NCBI GenBank assembly: GCA_963737145.1
Contig: CAVTRO010000002.1
Location: 434,001-498,000 of the forward strand
DNA length: 64,000 nt
Direction: 5' to 3'
Origin: AP-15 sp963737145
Lineage (GTDB): Bacteria > Pseudomonadota > Alphaproteobacteria > ATCC43930 > CGMCC-115725
The position numbers and the translations under genes were made by a program. The number at the start of each line of letters is the position of its first letter. The first letter of the stretch is position 1. Below are positions 34,605-43,269 of the stretch, piece by piece. Below the pieces are notes generated by a model. The model made no database searches. It was not told the DNA's origin and saw only the letters and a list, made by a program, of their open reading frames with translations.

Positions 34605-36935
34605 GTGCAACTAGAAAGTCCACCAGCCCAATCCGTCAACCGCCGCCGGGCCGCCGGCCTGTCGCGGACGTTCCGCGCCGCGCTCGTGAATCATCAAGCG
34701 GGGCGGCTCGACCGCGCGGAGGCGCTGTACCGGAAGGTCCTCGCGGTAGAACCGGACCATGCCGACGCGCTGCATCTGCTCGGGGTCCTCGCGCATCAGT
34801 GCGGGAAGCTGACGCCGGCCTTGCAATTGATCGAGCGGGCATTGCCGGCTTTGACCGAGCTGCCAGATGCGCATCTGAACTATGGCAATGCTTTGCGCGA
34901 TGCCGGCCGGCCGGTGGAAGCAATTGCCAGCTACCGCCGGGCGATTGCGCTGAAACCCGACCATGGCATGGCGCACAGCAACCTCGCGCGGGCACTGATT
35001 GAGCAGGGCGCACTCGAAACCGCGGTCGAAAGCGCCCGGCGCGCAATCGAGCTGCTGCCGGGCTTCGTCGGCGCGCACGCTAATTGTGCCGGCGCCCTGT
35101 TGGGCCTCGAACGCTTTACCGAAGCAGAAGCCGCGCTGCGCCATGCTCTAGATATTGAGCCGCAATTGGCGAGCCTGTATCTCGATCTCGGCTGTGCGCT
35201 GCAGGGACAGAGGCAGCTCGACAACGCGGCGGCGGCCTACCGGCGGGCGACCGAGCTGCAATCCGACTTTGCGGAAGCTTATAACAATCTAGCCAACGTA
35301 CTGAAGGACTTGGGCAAACCGGGCGAAGCGATCGTCTGCTACGAAGCGGCGCTGAAGATCGCACCGGATAGTGCCGTCATTCACAACAACCTCGGCAATG
35401 CGCTGAAGGACCAACAGCGGCTCGATGACGCGGTGTCGAGCTATCGGCGGGCGCTGGCTTTGAGGCCGGACTATGCCGTCGCACGTTACAATCTCGGCGA
35501 AGTCATGGCCGAACGGGGAGAATTGGGAGAAGCCGTCGATTTGCTCGGCCAGGCCGCAGTGCAGCTCGATTACGCGGGAATTGACTGGTTCTACACGCGA
35601 AAGCGGATTTGCGATTGGGCCGGCTATCGTGAAGACGAGGCGAAAGCTAAAAGAAAGGCCGGGAAGCAAGCGTTCAGGCTTCTGGCGCTATCTTCCAGCC
35701 CGGCTGAGCAGCTCGCCTGCTCACGGCGAGCGGCTGCCGGGCTGACCGTCGCCAAATCTCTGATGTTGCCTCGCGGGCTCCCGCGGGTCGACGGGCGTAT
35801 CCGCGTCGGTTACGTATCTGCGAATTTCAGGCCGCATGCGGGCGCATCTCTGATCGTCGGGCTCATTGAGCATCACGACCGCCGGGAATTCGACATCATC
35901 GGGTACTCGGCACGCCCCGACGACGGCAGTGAGCTTCGCGCCCGTCTAGGCTCGGCATTCGACAGGTTGATCGATCTTTCACAAACAGGGGATCGCGACG
36001 CGGCGCGGCTCGTCCACGCCGAGGGGATCGATATCTTGGTCGACCTCAATGGCTTCACGGAACGGACGCGGACAGCGATCTTCGCCTACCGTCCGGCACC
36101 GATCCAGGTCAACTATCTCGGCTATCCGGCGACTATGGGCGCGGAGTTTATCGATTACATCATCGCCGATCCATTCGTCGCGCCGGCGGATCAGCAGGAA
36201 TTCTTCAGCGAGCGGCTAGTGCATCTGCCCGACTGTTATCAGTGTAACGACGACAACAGGGTAATTTCTGAACGCGCGCCGACGCGAACGGAATGCGGCT
36301 TGCCCGAACAGGGTTTCGTTTTTTGTTGCTTCAACAACGCGTACAAGATCACCCCCGATTTGTTCGACATATGGATGCGGCTGCTGCGAGCAGTTCCGAA
36401 TAGCGTGCTGTGGTTGCTGGACGACAATCCTTGGGCAAAGGCCAATCTCCGGCGCGAAGCCTCGGCGCGGGAGGTTGCGCCCCAACGAATTGTCTTCGCT
36501 CCGAAGGCGCCGCAGGCCGACCACCTCGCCCGCCATCCTCTTGCCGATTTATTCCTCGACACCATTCCCTATAACGCTCATACGACCGCCAGCGACGCGT
36601 TGTGGGCCGGATTGCCGCTCGTGACCTGCGCCGGCGATAACTTTGCCTGTCGGGTGGCGGGAAGCCTTTTGGGGGCCATCGGGATCTCCGAACTCGTCAC
36701 TGCATCCCTTGAGGAGTACGAGGCTCTGGCGCTGCGCCTGGCTCGCGACGGCGACCTGCTGGCGGGGTTTCGTGCCCGCCTTGCGCGAAACAAATGGACG
36801 CATCCGCTGTTCGATACCGAACGCTTCGCCCGGAATATCGAGGCCGCCTATCGCCAGATGTGGGAGACATGGCGAGCGGGACAGCCGCCAAAGGCATTTG
36901 CCGTTTCCCCGCCTTCGGACACTGTTGACCGGTAA
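34605..36935 (+). CDS. TPR-containing SPINDLY/OGT-like glycosyltransferase (GT41)
   Basis: The start is GTG 34605. The 776-residue product has about eight TPRs at residues 20-290 (for example AYNNLANVLKDLGKPGEAIV) and a two-lobed GT41 domain from about residue 390: RIRVGYVSANFRPHAGASLI, VDLNGFTERTRTAIFAYRPA, PIQVNYLGYPATMGAEFIDY, FVFCCFNNAYKITPDLFDIW and HPLADLFLDTIPYNAHTTAS. Bacterial members probably modify proteins with N-acetylglucosamine or fucose. The N-terminal 60 residues closely resemble those of the preceding TPR-sulfotransferase (ADALHLLG motif), which suggests duplication of the TPR module between neighbours. Confidence 0.9.
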   Translation: MQLESPPAQSVNRRRAAGLSRTFRAALVNHQAGRLDRAEALYRKVLAVEPDHADALHLLGVLAHQCGKLTPALQLIERALPALTELPDAHLNYGNALRDAGRPVEAIASYRRAIALKPDHGMAHSNLARALIEQGALETAVESARRAIELLPGFVGAHANCAGALLGLERFTEAEAALRHALDIEPQLASLYLDLGCALQGQRQLDNAAAAYRRATELQSDFAEAYNNLANVLKDLGKPGEAIVCYEAALKIAPDSAVIHNNLGNALKDQQRLDDAVSSYRRALALRPDYAVARYNLGEVMAERGELGEAVDLLGQAAVQLDYAGIDWFYTRKRICDWAGYREDEAKAKRKAGKQAFRLLALSSSPAEQLACSRRAAAGLTVAKSLMLPRGLPRVDGRIRVGYVSANFRPHAGASLIVGLIEHHDRREFDIIGYSARPDDGSELRARLGSAFDRLIDLSQTGDRDAARLVHAEGIDILVDLNGFTERTRTAIFAYRPAPIQVNYLGYPATMGAEFIDYIIADPFVAPADQQEFFSERLVHLPDCYQCNDDNRVISERAPTRTECGLPEQGFVFCCFNNAYKITPDLFDIWMRLLRAVPNSVLWLLDDNPWAKANLRREASAREVAPQRIVFAPKAPQADHLARHPLADLFLDTIPYNAHTTASDALWAGLPLVTCAGDNFACRVAGSLLGAIGISELVTASLEEYEALALRLARDGDLLAGFRARLARNKWTHPLFDTERFARNIEAAYRQMWETWRAGQPPKAFAVSPPSDTVDR

Positions 36936-37016
36936 CCGATCCACGCGATGTCCTGTTGGGTCTTAAGAACCCCGACAGGCTCTGCGGTTCATCGCCAGCG
37001 ACAACAGGACCACACC

Positions 37017-37148
37017 ATGGGTATCGCGATAAAGGCGATCCGCGACAGTTCGTCCGCTGCCGAGAGGCTCGCCAGCACTCTGGCGGGCCGTCGCCCGTTC
37101 CCGGTCGGGACGGCAACCGCAATGACCGAGCACGAAAGCCGGGCCTGA
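37017..37148 (+). CDS. Small ORF upstream of DUF2924 gene
   Basis: ATG 37017 gives 43 residues (MGIAIKAIRDSSSAAERLAS, then TLAGRRPFPVGTATAMTEHE). The end overlaps the first codons of the DUF2924 frame by 4 bases. MTEHESR reads like the natural start of the DUF2924 protein, so either this is a coupled leader peptide or a one-base change has separated the DUF2924 protein from its start. Confidence 0.4.
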   Translation: MGIAIKAIRDSSSAAERLASTLAGRRPFPVGTATAMTEHESRA

Positions 37149-37600
37149 GCAATCTCGAAGCCGAAATCGCCGATTTATGCGATCGATCGACGCAGGAGCT
37201 GCGGCTTGCCTGGCGCAAATTGCGTCGCACCGAACCGCCCTTTGGGATGAGTTGCGATCTGCTGATCCGAGCCCTCGCTCACCAGCTGCAAGAGCGGAGC
37301 TATGGCGGAACCGGCCGGGCATTGCGGCGGCGCCTGCAGACTTTGACCGGAGAGCGCGAAAAGCGCGGCGCGCCCTTTGATCCCGCTGTCGTGCTGAAGA
37401 CCGGCACGACATTGGTCCGTCAGTGGCGTGGACACACCCACGCCGTCCTCGTTCGCGACAACGGGTTTGAGTATGAGGGGAAGCGTCATCGCTCGCTGAG
37501 CGTAATCGCCACGCGGATCACCGGGGCGCATTGGTCGGGCCCTCGGTTCTTCGGCCTGACCAAGACAACCGGTGCTTCGGCCGCCGCCGAGGCCGACTGA
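37145..37600 (+). CDS. DUF2924 protein, partner of serine recombinase
   Basis: The frame encodes LSNLEAEIADLCDRSTQELR, then LLIRALAHQLQERSYGGTGR and KTGTTLVRQWRGHTHAVLVR, followed by YEGKRHRSLSVIATRITGAH, the conserved C-terminal box of DUF2924. These proteins are nearly always encoded just before a large serine recombinase and are thought to help recombination. The stop overlaps the recombinase start (ATGA at 37600). No ATG, GTG or TTG is suitably placed at the N-terminus; the first conserved codon is a CTG at 37145, so the true start is unresolved and may be the MTEHESR of the overlapping small frame. Confidence 0.8.
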   Translation: MSNLEAEIADLCDRSTQELRLAWRKLRRTEPPFGMSCDLLIRALAHQLQERSYGGTGRALRRRLQTLTGEREKRGAPFDPAVVLKTGTTLVRQWRGHTHAVLVRDNGFEYEGKRHRSLSVIATRITGAHWSGPRFFGLTKTTGASAAAEAD

Positions 37601-39324
37601 TGACGAGGTCAGCCGCGAGCACCACACGACACACCCGAAGGGTCCGCTGTGCAATCTACACCCGCAAATCGTCCGAGGAAGGGCTCGAGCAGGAATTCAA
37701 TTCGCTGCAGGCGCAGCGCGAGGCCTGCGAGGCCTTCATCAACAGTCAGCGGCACGAGGGCTGGGTGTGCCTTCGCGCGCCTTATGATGATGGCGGGTTC
37801 TCCGGCGCGACGATGGATCGACCTGCTCTGGAGCGGTTGCTCGCCGACATCGCCGCGGGTCGGGTCGACACCGTCGTCGTCTACAAAATCGACCGGCTTA
37901 CCCGCTCGCTCACCGATTTTGCCAAGATCGTCGAGATCTTCGATCAGAGGAGCGCCTCCTTTGTTTCGGTGACGCAGCAATTCAACACGACGACGTCGAT
38001 GGGGCGCTTGACCCTCAATGTGCTTCTGTCGTTTGCACAGTTCGAGCGCGAGGTCATCGGCGAGCGCATCCGCGACAAGATCGCCGCCTCGAAACGGAAG
38101 GGGATGTGGATGGGCGGCGTTCCGCCGCTCGGGTATCGAGTAGAGGACCGCAAACTCCTCGTCATCGACAGCGAGGCGGAGATCGTGCGTTCGATCTTCC
38201 GCCGCTATGCCGAACTCGGCTCGGTCCGGTTATTGAAGCAGGAGCTCGACGCCCGCGGGATCAGGAGCAAATCGTGGACGAGCGCTTCCGGCCGCCCAGT
38301 TGGCGGCAAGCCATTCTCACGCGGCGCGCTCTACCTGATGCTGCAGAATCGCACCTATCTCGGCGAGATCGTTCATAAGGGCCAATCCCATCCCGGCGAA
38401 CACACCCCGATCGTGGATCAGCCGGTATGGGATGCCGCTCACTCTCAGCTCGCCGACAATACCGCCGAGCGCAGCTCCGGCACACAAACCCGCCAACCAA
38501 GCCTGCTCGCCGGCCTATTGTTCGATCCCGACGGCAACCCGATGACGCCAACCCACGCCGTCAAGAAAGGCACACGCTACCGCTACTACGTCTCTCGCCC
38601 GCTGATCACGAAGGATCAGATTGAGAGGTCGGCCGGGCTGCGCATTCCAGCCGCGGAGATCGAGCAGCTCGTCACGAGCCGCATGCGCCAATGGCTTCTC
38701 GATCCGGCCAGCGTCTATCGGGCAACACGGTTTTCGGATGCCTCAGCGCAACGCCGGCTGCTGGCGCGAGCCGCGGAAATCGGCAAGATCTGGCCCGAGT
38801 TGCCAGGAGCGCGCCAGCGTGCGTTGGTTGCCGCCCTGATCGAGCGCATCGACGTTGGAGCCGACCAAATCGACATCCGCACTCGCCCGACACAGCTTGG
38901 CGCGTTCCTCGATGGCGCCGCGGCGCCATCCCCGAGCGCGACGGACGATGAAACCCAGACCCTGTGCGTGCCGATACGGCTTCGCCGCTCCGGGCGGGAG
39001 ATCAGGATGCTGATCGACAGCACCGATCCGTCTACCATCACGAAACCCAACACGCGGCTGATCAAGCTATTGATCAGGGCGCATCGCTTCCATGCCACAC
39101 TCATCGGCAGCCCCGGCGTGCCCTTTGCGGCACTGGCCAAGCAAGAGGGCGTGAGCCGGTCGTATTTCACGCGGCTGGTCCGCCTCAGCTACCTTGCCCC
39201 CGATATTGCGAAAGCCATCCTCGACGGCAATCAGCCACCCCATCTCACGGCAGACAAGCTGCTCGCCCACTCACGTCTGCCGCTGGCCTGGCACGAGCAA
39301 CACGTCCTGCTCGGCTTTGCTTGA
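37600..39324 (+). CDS. Large serine recombinase
   Basis: ATG 37600 overlaps the DUF2924 stop. The 574-residue product has an N-terminal resolvase domain: VRCAIYTRKSSEEGLEQEFN with the nucleophilic Ser, YDDGGFSGATMDRPALERLL, and VVYKIDRLTRSLTDFAKIVE. The recombinase domain follows (GGVPPLGYRVEDRKLLVIDS, then FSRGALYLMLQNRTYLGEIV). The usual Cys-rich zinc ribbon is replaced by LLFDPDGNPMTPTHAVKKGT, as in the subgroup found with DUF2924. It would catalyse site-specific integration or excision; recognition sites are unknown. A T-arm-like repeat lies 217 bases downstream. Confidence 0.93.
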   Translation: MTRSAASTTRHTRRVRCAIYTRKSSEEGLEQEFNSLQAQREACEAFINSQRHEGWVCLRAPYDDGGFSGATMDRPALERLLADIAAGRVDTVVVYKIDRLTRSLTDFAKIVEIFDQRSASFVSVTQQFNTTTSMGRLTLNVLLSFAQFEREVIGERIRDKIAASKRKGMWMGGVPPLGYRVEDRKLLVIDSEAEIVRSIFRRYAELGSVRLLKQELDARGIRSKSWTSASGRPVGGKPFSRGALYLMLQNRTYLGEIVHKGQSHPGEHTPIVDQPVWDAAHSQLADNTAERSSGTQTRQPSLLAGLLFDPDGNPMTPTHAVKKGTRYRYYVSRPLITKDQIERSAGLRIPAAEIEQLVTSRMRQWLLDPASVYRATRFSDASAQRRLLARAAEIGKIWPELPGARQRALVAALIERIDVGADQIDIRTRPTQLGAFLDGAAAPSPSATDDETQTLCVPIRLRRSGREIRMLIDSTDPSTITKPNTRLIKLLIRAHRFHATLIGSPGVPFAALAKQEGVSRSYFTRLVRLSYLAPDIAKAILDGNQPPHLTADKLLAHSRLPLAWHEQHVLLGFA

Positions 39325-39713
39325 GAAATTGACCACAGCAGGAGCTTGGGCCAGGTCGCGGCCCGCGGCTGCCCGATGACATTACCGGCACTGCGGTACT
39401 GGAATATGGCCCGACAGATAACAGCGCCGCTTCGCGCGATCTCGACCAACCCCTGCGCGTCTCTGCCGGCCGCAGCGACGCACACCCGCGCGGAACCGCG
39501 GGTTTTTCGACCTGTAACGGCCGGGTCTCGGCGAGACACGGACTGTCTGCTGGAGGGAGATGGATTCGAACTTTTTTTACCGCGGCACTAAAGCCGCGGA
39601 TTTCTAAAGCATTCCGGGCATCGCGGGTGCCTCTAGCACCGGCGAGAGGAATGTGGGAAAGTTTCGCCGATCCCAATTGAGACGCGTCCGGCAGAATTGA
39701 AGGGCGCTGCTAG
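39325..39713. other. No gene recognised; contains T-arm-like repeat copy 4
   Basis: Downstream of the recombinase I find only the minus-strand T-arm-like repeat at 39541-39572. If the recombinase element has an attachment site, this is a sensible place to look. Confidence 0.4.
39541..39572 (-). repeat. tRNA T-arm-like dispersed repeat, copy 4
   Basis: On the minus strand GTTCGAATCCATCTCCCTCC is followed by AGCAGACAGTC. The T-loop bases and CTCCCTCCAGC core are exact. It lacks the AGTCTGCAAACTTTCG extension. Confidence 0.6.
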
Positions 39714-39896
39714 TCAAGGTTCCGGAGAGGATTGCTCCCGCTGCTTTTCCGCTTTGAGATGCGCCAGTAACTCGTTTCTGTCGGCGAACCTCGCGCCGCA
39801 GTACCGGCACCAGAACGGCTGCGACCGCAAATCGGGCCGCTTCGGAGGTGGCTCCTGCGCCCTCAGCACTCGGTTGATCAACTTGGTTCTTCGCAT
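39714..39896 (-). CDS. Small zinc-finger-like protein
   Basis: From ATG 39896 the 60-residue product is basic and contains WCRYCGARFADRNELLAHLK, a CxxC pair followed by a helix with one His, as in half of a C2H2 finger. The expected second His is not at the normal spacing, although other ligands could serve. It may be a small DNA-binding or regulatory protein; similar short proteins are not known to me. It lies between the recombinase module and a region without genes. Confidence 0.45.
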   Translation of the reverse strand: MRRTKLINRVLRAQEPPPKRPDLRSQPFWCRYCGARFADRNELLAHLKAEKQREQSSPEP

Positions 39897-40461
39897 ATAG
39901 CCCCCTACGCCGGGCAAATTTTAACACTCGGAGCCGCTCGGAAAATGCAACGAAATACGGGTTATCGCGGCACAAAAGCAACCCGACCAACGTCGAAAGC
40001 TAAACGCTTATCAGCCGCTGGTAAGCGATTTCCAAGTCGTGTGGGTGAAATCACCCGACCAGATGCCAGACCCACAGATTGGGCTCGACATAGACGGCGT
40101 TATCTTGTTCGAGCGAGACGTGGACCGGGGTCAGGGCCGCCGAACACCTGAGATCGACATCTGGAGGGCTGCGTAGCTCATGATCAGACGCTACGGCAAG
40201 CGAGCGCTCGATAAAGCGTCGCCAGAGCAGACGAACTGTCTTGCTCCTCCAACGGCGATATCATCGTTCGCGCACTGGTCAATAACCTCCGCCGTGCCCG
40301 GATCGAGTGTTTGGACACACACCGGCCGGGGGGCAAATAAGATAGATCGCTTTTGTAGAGCATCCCGAGAGCGCCAACACTAGATGCAAAACCAGCAGCC
40401 ACACGAGAGCCGCACCGGCCTTCTGAGCGTCACTGGCGGGCCAGACTCGGAGTTTATCAGC
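39897..40461. other. No gene recognised
   Basis: Short coding-like stretches are present but unidentified: a plus-strand frame ending near 40157 reads IGLDIDGVILFERDVDRGQG, and another from ATG 40180 begins MIRRYGKRALDKAS and appears to continue in a shifted frame as DIIVRALVNNLRRARIE. Both could be small-gene remnants. Confidence 0.35.
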
Positions 40462-40905
40462 TTATTTCAATGGTGATCTGATAATCGCAGCAACCGCCCA
40501 AGCTGCCGCGGCGATCGTCGCGGCTACGGCACCGCCGCTGCCAACCAACCGATGCCGGGTTTGGCGCTGAGCTACTTCCCGCGTGGCGGCGACTTGGAGC
40601 TTAGCGGCTTCTTTCGCAGCATCGCTCTGTACCCGAGCCGCATGCCGGGCTGCTTCACGGCTATCGACGGCCAGCGTCGCATCGAACGCCTGCCAATCCT
40701 TCTCGCGCTCGCTGCGGATTTTCTGCATCTCCCGCTCAAGTCCCTGACGGATTTTCTCTTGCTGTTCTGCGTATTCCTGATCGCGTGGTACCAGTTCTGC
40801 TCTGGCGCTGCCGAGAGCACGAACATCTAATTGGCCGCTTGCACTTGTTCTACCGCTAGCAATGGCCTCGACTTCCGCGCGATCCATATCGCGCCAATTG
40901 GGCAT
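40462..40905 (-). CDS. Coiled-coil protein with C-terminal membrane helix
   Basis: From ATG 40905 (after GGGGAAATAGGTG) the 147-residue product has a charged coiled-coil region (EYAEQQEKIRQGLEREMQKI, SREAARHAARVQSDAAKEAA) and one C-terminal hydrophobic helix (SGGAVAATIAAAAWAVAAII) with a short basic end. The topology is a tail-anchored membrane protein. No family recognised. Confidence 0.5.
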   Translation of the reverse strand: MPNWRDMDRAEVEAIASGRTSASGQLDVRALGSARAELVPRDQEYAEQQEKIRQGLEREMQKIRSEREKDWQAFDATLAVDSREAARHAARVQSDAAKEAAKLQVAATREVAQRQTRHRLVGSGGAVAATIAAAAWAVAAIIRSPLK

Positions 40906-41053
40906 CACCTATTTCCCCTGTTTCGCGAGAGCCCGGGCTTTCAATGTCGCCACCTGCTGCACCAACAGAGCTTCCGCCGCCGCACGGGGACCGGCCTTCT
41001 ATCCGAATAATATGGCCGATGATCCGACGACGAACATGGGTCCCTAGGGTTTG

Positions 41054-42283
41054 TCAAACCGCGCCGTTCGGAGGGCGCTTATCCGAGACTACTCGGCCTT
41101 CTTTCAGAACCAGCTCCAGCTTCCGTACATTGGTGATGTCCTCAAGGGGATTGGCCCCGATTACGATCAGGTCGGCGAGCTTGCCCACCTCCACGGTGCC
41201 CAGTTCGGCCCCGACGCCACACACTTCGGCGCCGTGTCGCGTGGCTGCCAGCAGTGTCTGCCACGGCGTCGCGCCGTCGCGGACCCACAACCCCATCTCA
41301 AGCAGCGCGGCTTCCTTCAGAGGGCGGATGTCGGAGCCCAATGCCATCCGCACACCGGCGTCAAGCGCTTTGCGGAACCGCGTGGCGTGAACATCCGAAG
41401 CGGCCTCGGCGCGGCAGCACAGAGAGTGCGAGAGATTGCGCTGGGCAACCCAATCGGCTTCGAACGAGTTGGTAGCCTGGCTGGCCGTAAGATGACTGAT
41501 GGCGAGCGTCGGCACGTACCACGTGTTGTGCTCGAGCAGGAGGTCGATGCACTCGTTGTCCATGATGTAGCCGTGCTCGGCGCTATGGGCCCCTAGCCGG
41601 ATCGCATTCTTCACTGCCTCCGGGTTGGTGGCATGCGCCATCACCCTGAAGCCGCGCTTTCGGCAGATCTCGAAGGCAGCGCGGAGCTCATCCTCGAGCA
41701 GGAAAGAGTGGGTATGAAGGTCCCAGGCCGGCCCCATGATGCCGCCCGAGAGGTTGAGCTTGATGTGGTCGACGCCGTTCTTAATCTGCTCGCGGATGGC
41801 TTTCACCCAGCCGTAGGGCCCGTCGACCTCCAACGCGTGACCCGAGGTCAGGAAGTGTCCGCCCGTGGTGGTGAGGAACTGACCGCAGGCGAACAGCCGC
41901 GGGCCGACATGCTGCCCGGAGTTGAAGGCCCGCTTCCAGGCGACATCCATGAAGGAATGGGTACCGGCGCAGCGCATGCCGACAATGCCGGATTCGGTAA
42001 GCGCTGACGCAAGCCGGTGACCGAACAACGTCACCTGATCGGCGAGCGGCATCGCGTCGACCGACAGGTAATCGGGATGGATGTGCACGTCCCAGAGGCC
42101 GGGCATCAGATACCCGCCTTTCAGATCGATCACCTGTGCGTCGCCGACGTTGGCTGCCTCACCCCTTGGCAGGATGGCGCGGATGCGACCATCCTCGATC
42201 AGCACGGCAGTGTCCGGCCGTACGTTGGGTTCGACGCAATCGATCAGGTTCGCATGCGAAAGGATTGTCTTCATGACGGCCAT
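41054..42283 (-). CDS. Amidohydrolase (imidazolonepropionase-like)
   Basis: The 409-residue product is a metal-dependent hydrolase of the amidohydrolase superfamily: PGLWDVHIHPDYLS supplies HxH, HIKLNLSGG the region of the carboxylated Lys, VMAHATNPE and GAHSAEHGYI two further His, and ALGSDI the catalytic Asp. Such enzymes hydrolyse cyclic amides, prolyl dipeptides or imidazolones. The C-terminal GKLADLIVIGANPLEDITNV is typical. It is the outermost gene of the minus-strand half of the catabolic block. A second start at ATG 42274 is possible. Confidence 0.88.
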   Translation of the reverse strand: MAVMKTILSHANLIDCVEPNVRPDTAVLIEDGRIRAILPRGEAANVGDAQVIDLKGGYLMPGLWDVHIHPDYLSVDAMPLADQVTLFGHRLASALTESGIVGMRCAGTHSFMDVAWKRAFNSGQHVGPRLFACGQFLTTTGGHFLTSGHALEVDGPYGWVKAIREQIKNGVDHIKLNLSGGIMGPAWDLHTHSFLLEDELRAAFEICRKRGFRVMAHATNPEAVKNAIRLGAHSAEHGYIMDNECIDLLLEHNTWYVPTLAISHLTASQATNSFEADWVAQRNLSHSLCCRAEAASDVHATRFRKALDAGVRMALGSDIRPLKEAALLEMGLWVRDGATPWQTLLAATRHGAEVCGVGAELGTVEVGKLADLIVIGANPLEDITNVRKLELVLKEGRVVSDKRPPNGAV

Positions 42284-42525
42284 TTAGCTGCAAATTTACC
42301 AGCCCTCGGTGGCGCGGGCGCCGGGCGCGACGACTGCATCCGGCGGGGCCGGCTCGTTCGCCATGTGCTGGTAGCTCTTGCTGGCGAACCACAGCGCATA
42401 ATCGCCGAAGCGGATCGGCTCGTAAAAGGACCAAGAGCTCGTACAAGGACCAAGTGCTCGAAACCACATTCCCTAAGCACCTCGGCATGCCGCTGCTGCT
42501 CGCCAACGTGACGCAGCAGGTCTTA
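42284..42525 (-). pseudogene. Unidentified C-terminal gene fragment
   Basis: Between 42296 and 42420 the minus strand reads RFGDYALWFASKSYQHMANE, then PAPPDAVVAPGARATEGW and a stop. It has codon use like a real C-terminus and lies just upstream of the amidohydrolase, but nothing upstream continues it. I do not recognise the family. Confidence 0.35.
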
Positions 42526-42723
42526 CCAGATGGCCCGCCTGACGCCCATAAGACCGAGGAGCTTGAGGTCCTCTACCGGTGGCATCCGTGGTTCGGGCAG
42601 GTTGTTCATGTCCATGAGGTGATCGAGAAACGGGCCCCACGCGGCCTCGACCGCGCTCTGTTCCACAAGCTCACCGATAGCGAAGGGCTGAAAGCGGCGA
42701 TCCGAGGGTTTGAGCGCTCCTGA
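42526..42723 (+). pseudogene. Possible transposon-protein fragment (Y4bD/Y4pK-like)
   Basis: The plus strand reads EELEVLYRWHPWFGQVVHVH followed by EVIEK and RGLDRALFHKLTDSEGLKAA. The LYRWHPW phrase resembles small proteins carried by transposon modules in Rhizobiales. The match is short and the call tentative. Confidence 0.3.
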
Positions 42724-42909
42724 TCCGGGTAACGCACGCAATCTATCACACGCCTCCTAATCGGCAGTGCCGGGTGTTTCACGGCAGATTAATCGGCTCG
42801 ACCAAGCCCGGATCGTTGTTCTTCACGTTGCCGACGCGCGGGCTGACCGGCCAGCAAACCATGCTGTCGGAAGGGTAGGGGGCGAGCTAAAATCGAAAGA
42901 CAATACGAG

Positions 42910-42960
42910 AGGAACCGAAAGTTTGCAGAACTCTTCGCTGGACGGTAATGGATTCGAACT
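42910..42960 (-). repeat. tRNA T-arm-like dispersed repeat, copy 5 (long form)
   Basis: Plus-strand text GGAACCGAAAGTTTGCAGA, then ACTCTTCGCTGGACGG and TGGATTCGAAC. On the minus strand this reads as T-arm-like segment first, then the CTGCAAACTTTCGGTTCC extension shared with copies 3 and 6. Confidence 0.65.
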
Positions 42961-43020
42961 TCCAGTTTCCCGACATTGTCCAGGGTTCTTTTTCGGCCGC
43001 TCACAGCCAGGCAGCGTAGC

Positions 43021-43065
43021 GGAACCGAAAGTTTGCAGACTCGCCGCTGGAGGAGATGGATTCGT
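43021..43065 (-). repeat. tRNA T-arm-like dispersed repeat, copy 6 (long form)
   Basis: Plus-strand text GGAACCGAAAGTTTGCAGA, then CTCGCCGCTGGAGGAGA and TGGATTCG. The first 19 bases are identical to copy 5. The T-loop is slightly degraded (TGGATTCGTC). Confidence 0.65.
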
Positions 43066-43269
43066 CTTGCTGCCGACAAGCGGCCGCATCGGCCCAGCCG
43101 AGCGCGATAGCCAGAGCAGTGACAACCCGGAAAAACCGAATCCGACGATCGCACGGCGATCCGCACGGCAAACCGTTGTATTTCGTTGTGGGGCTTTAAT
43201 CCAAAAGGTGTCGTCGCGAGTCGTAAGAGTTCGGAGGGACAGAATCGGGCAGGGGTGGATTGCAGCCCG

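Larger units (their letters stand above)
42724..43269. other. No gene recognised; contains T-arm-like repeat copies 5 and 6
   Basis: No coding sequence recognised. Two copies of the dispersed repeat lie in the same orientation 60 bases apart. Confidence 0.45.

Noticed and set aside
42910..43065. CRISPR array from the two neighbouring repeats
   Set aside because: Only two units, which recur singly and in both orientations elsewhere in the window; no cas gene is present.
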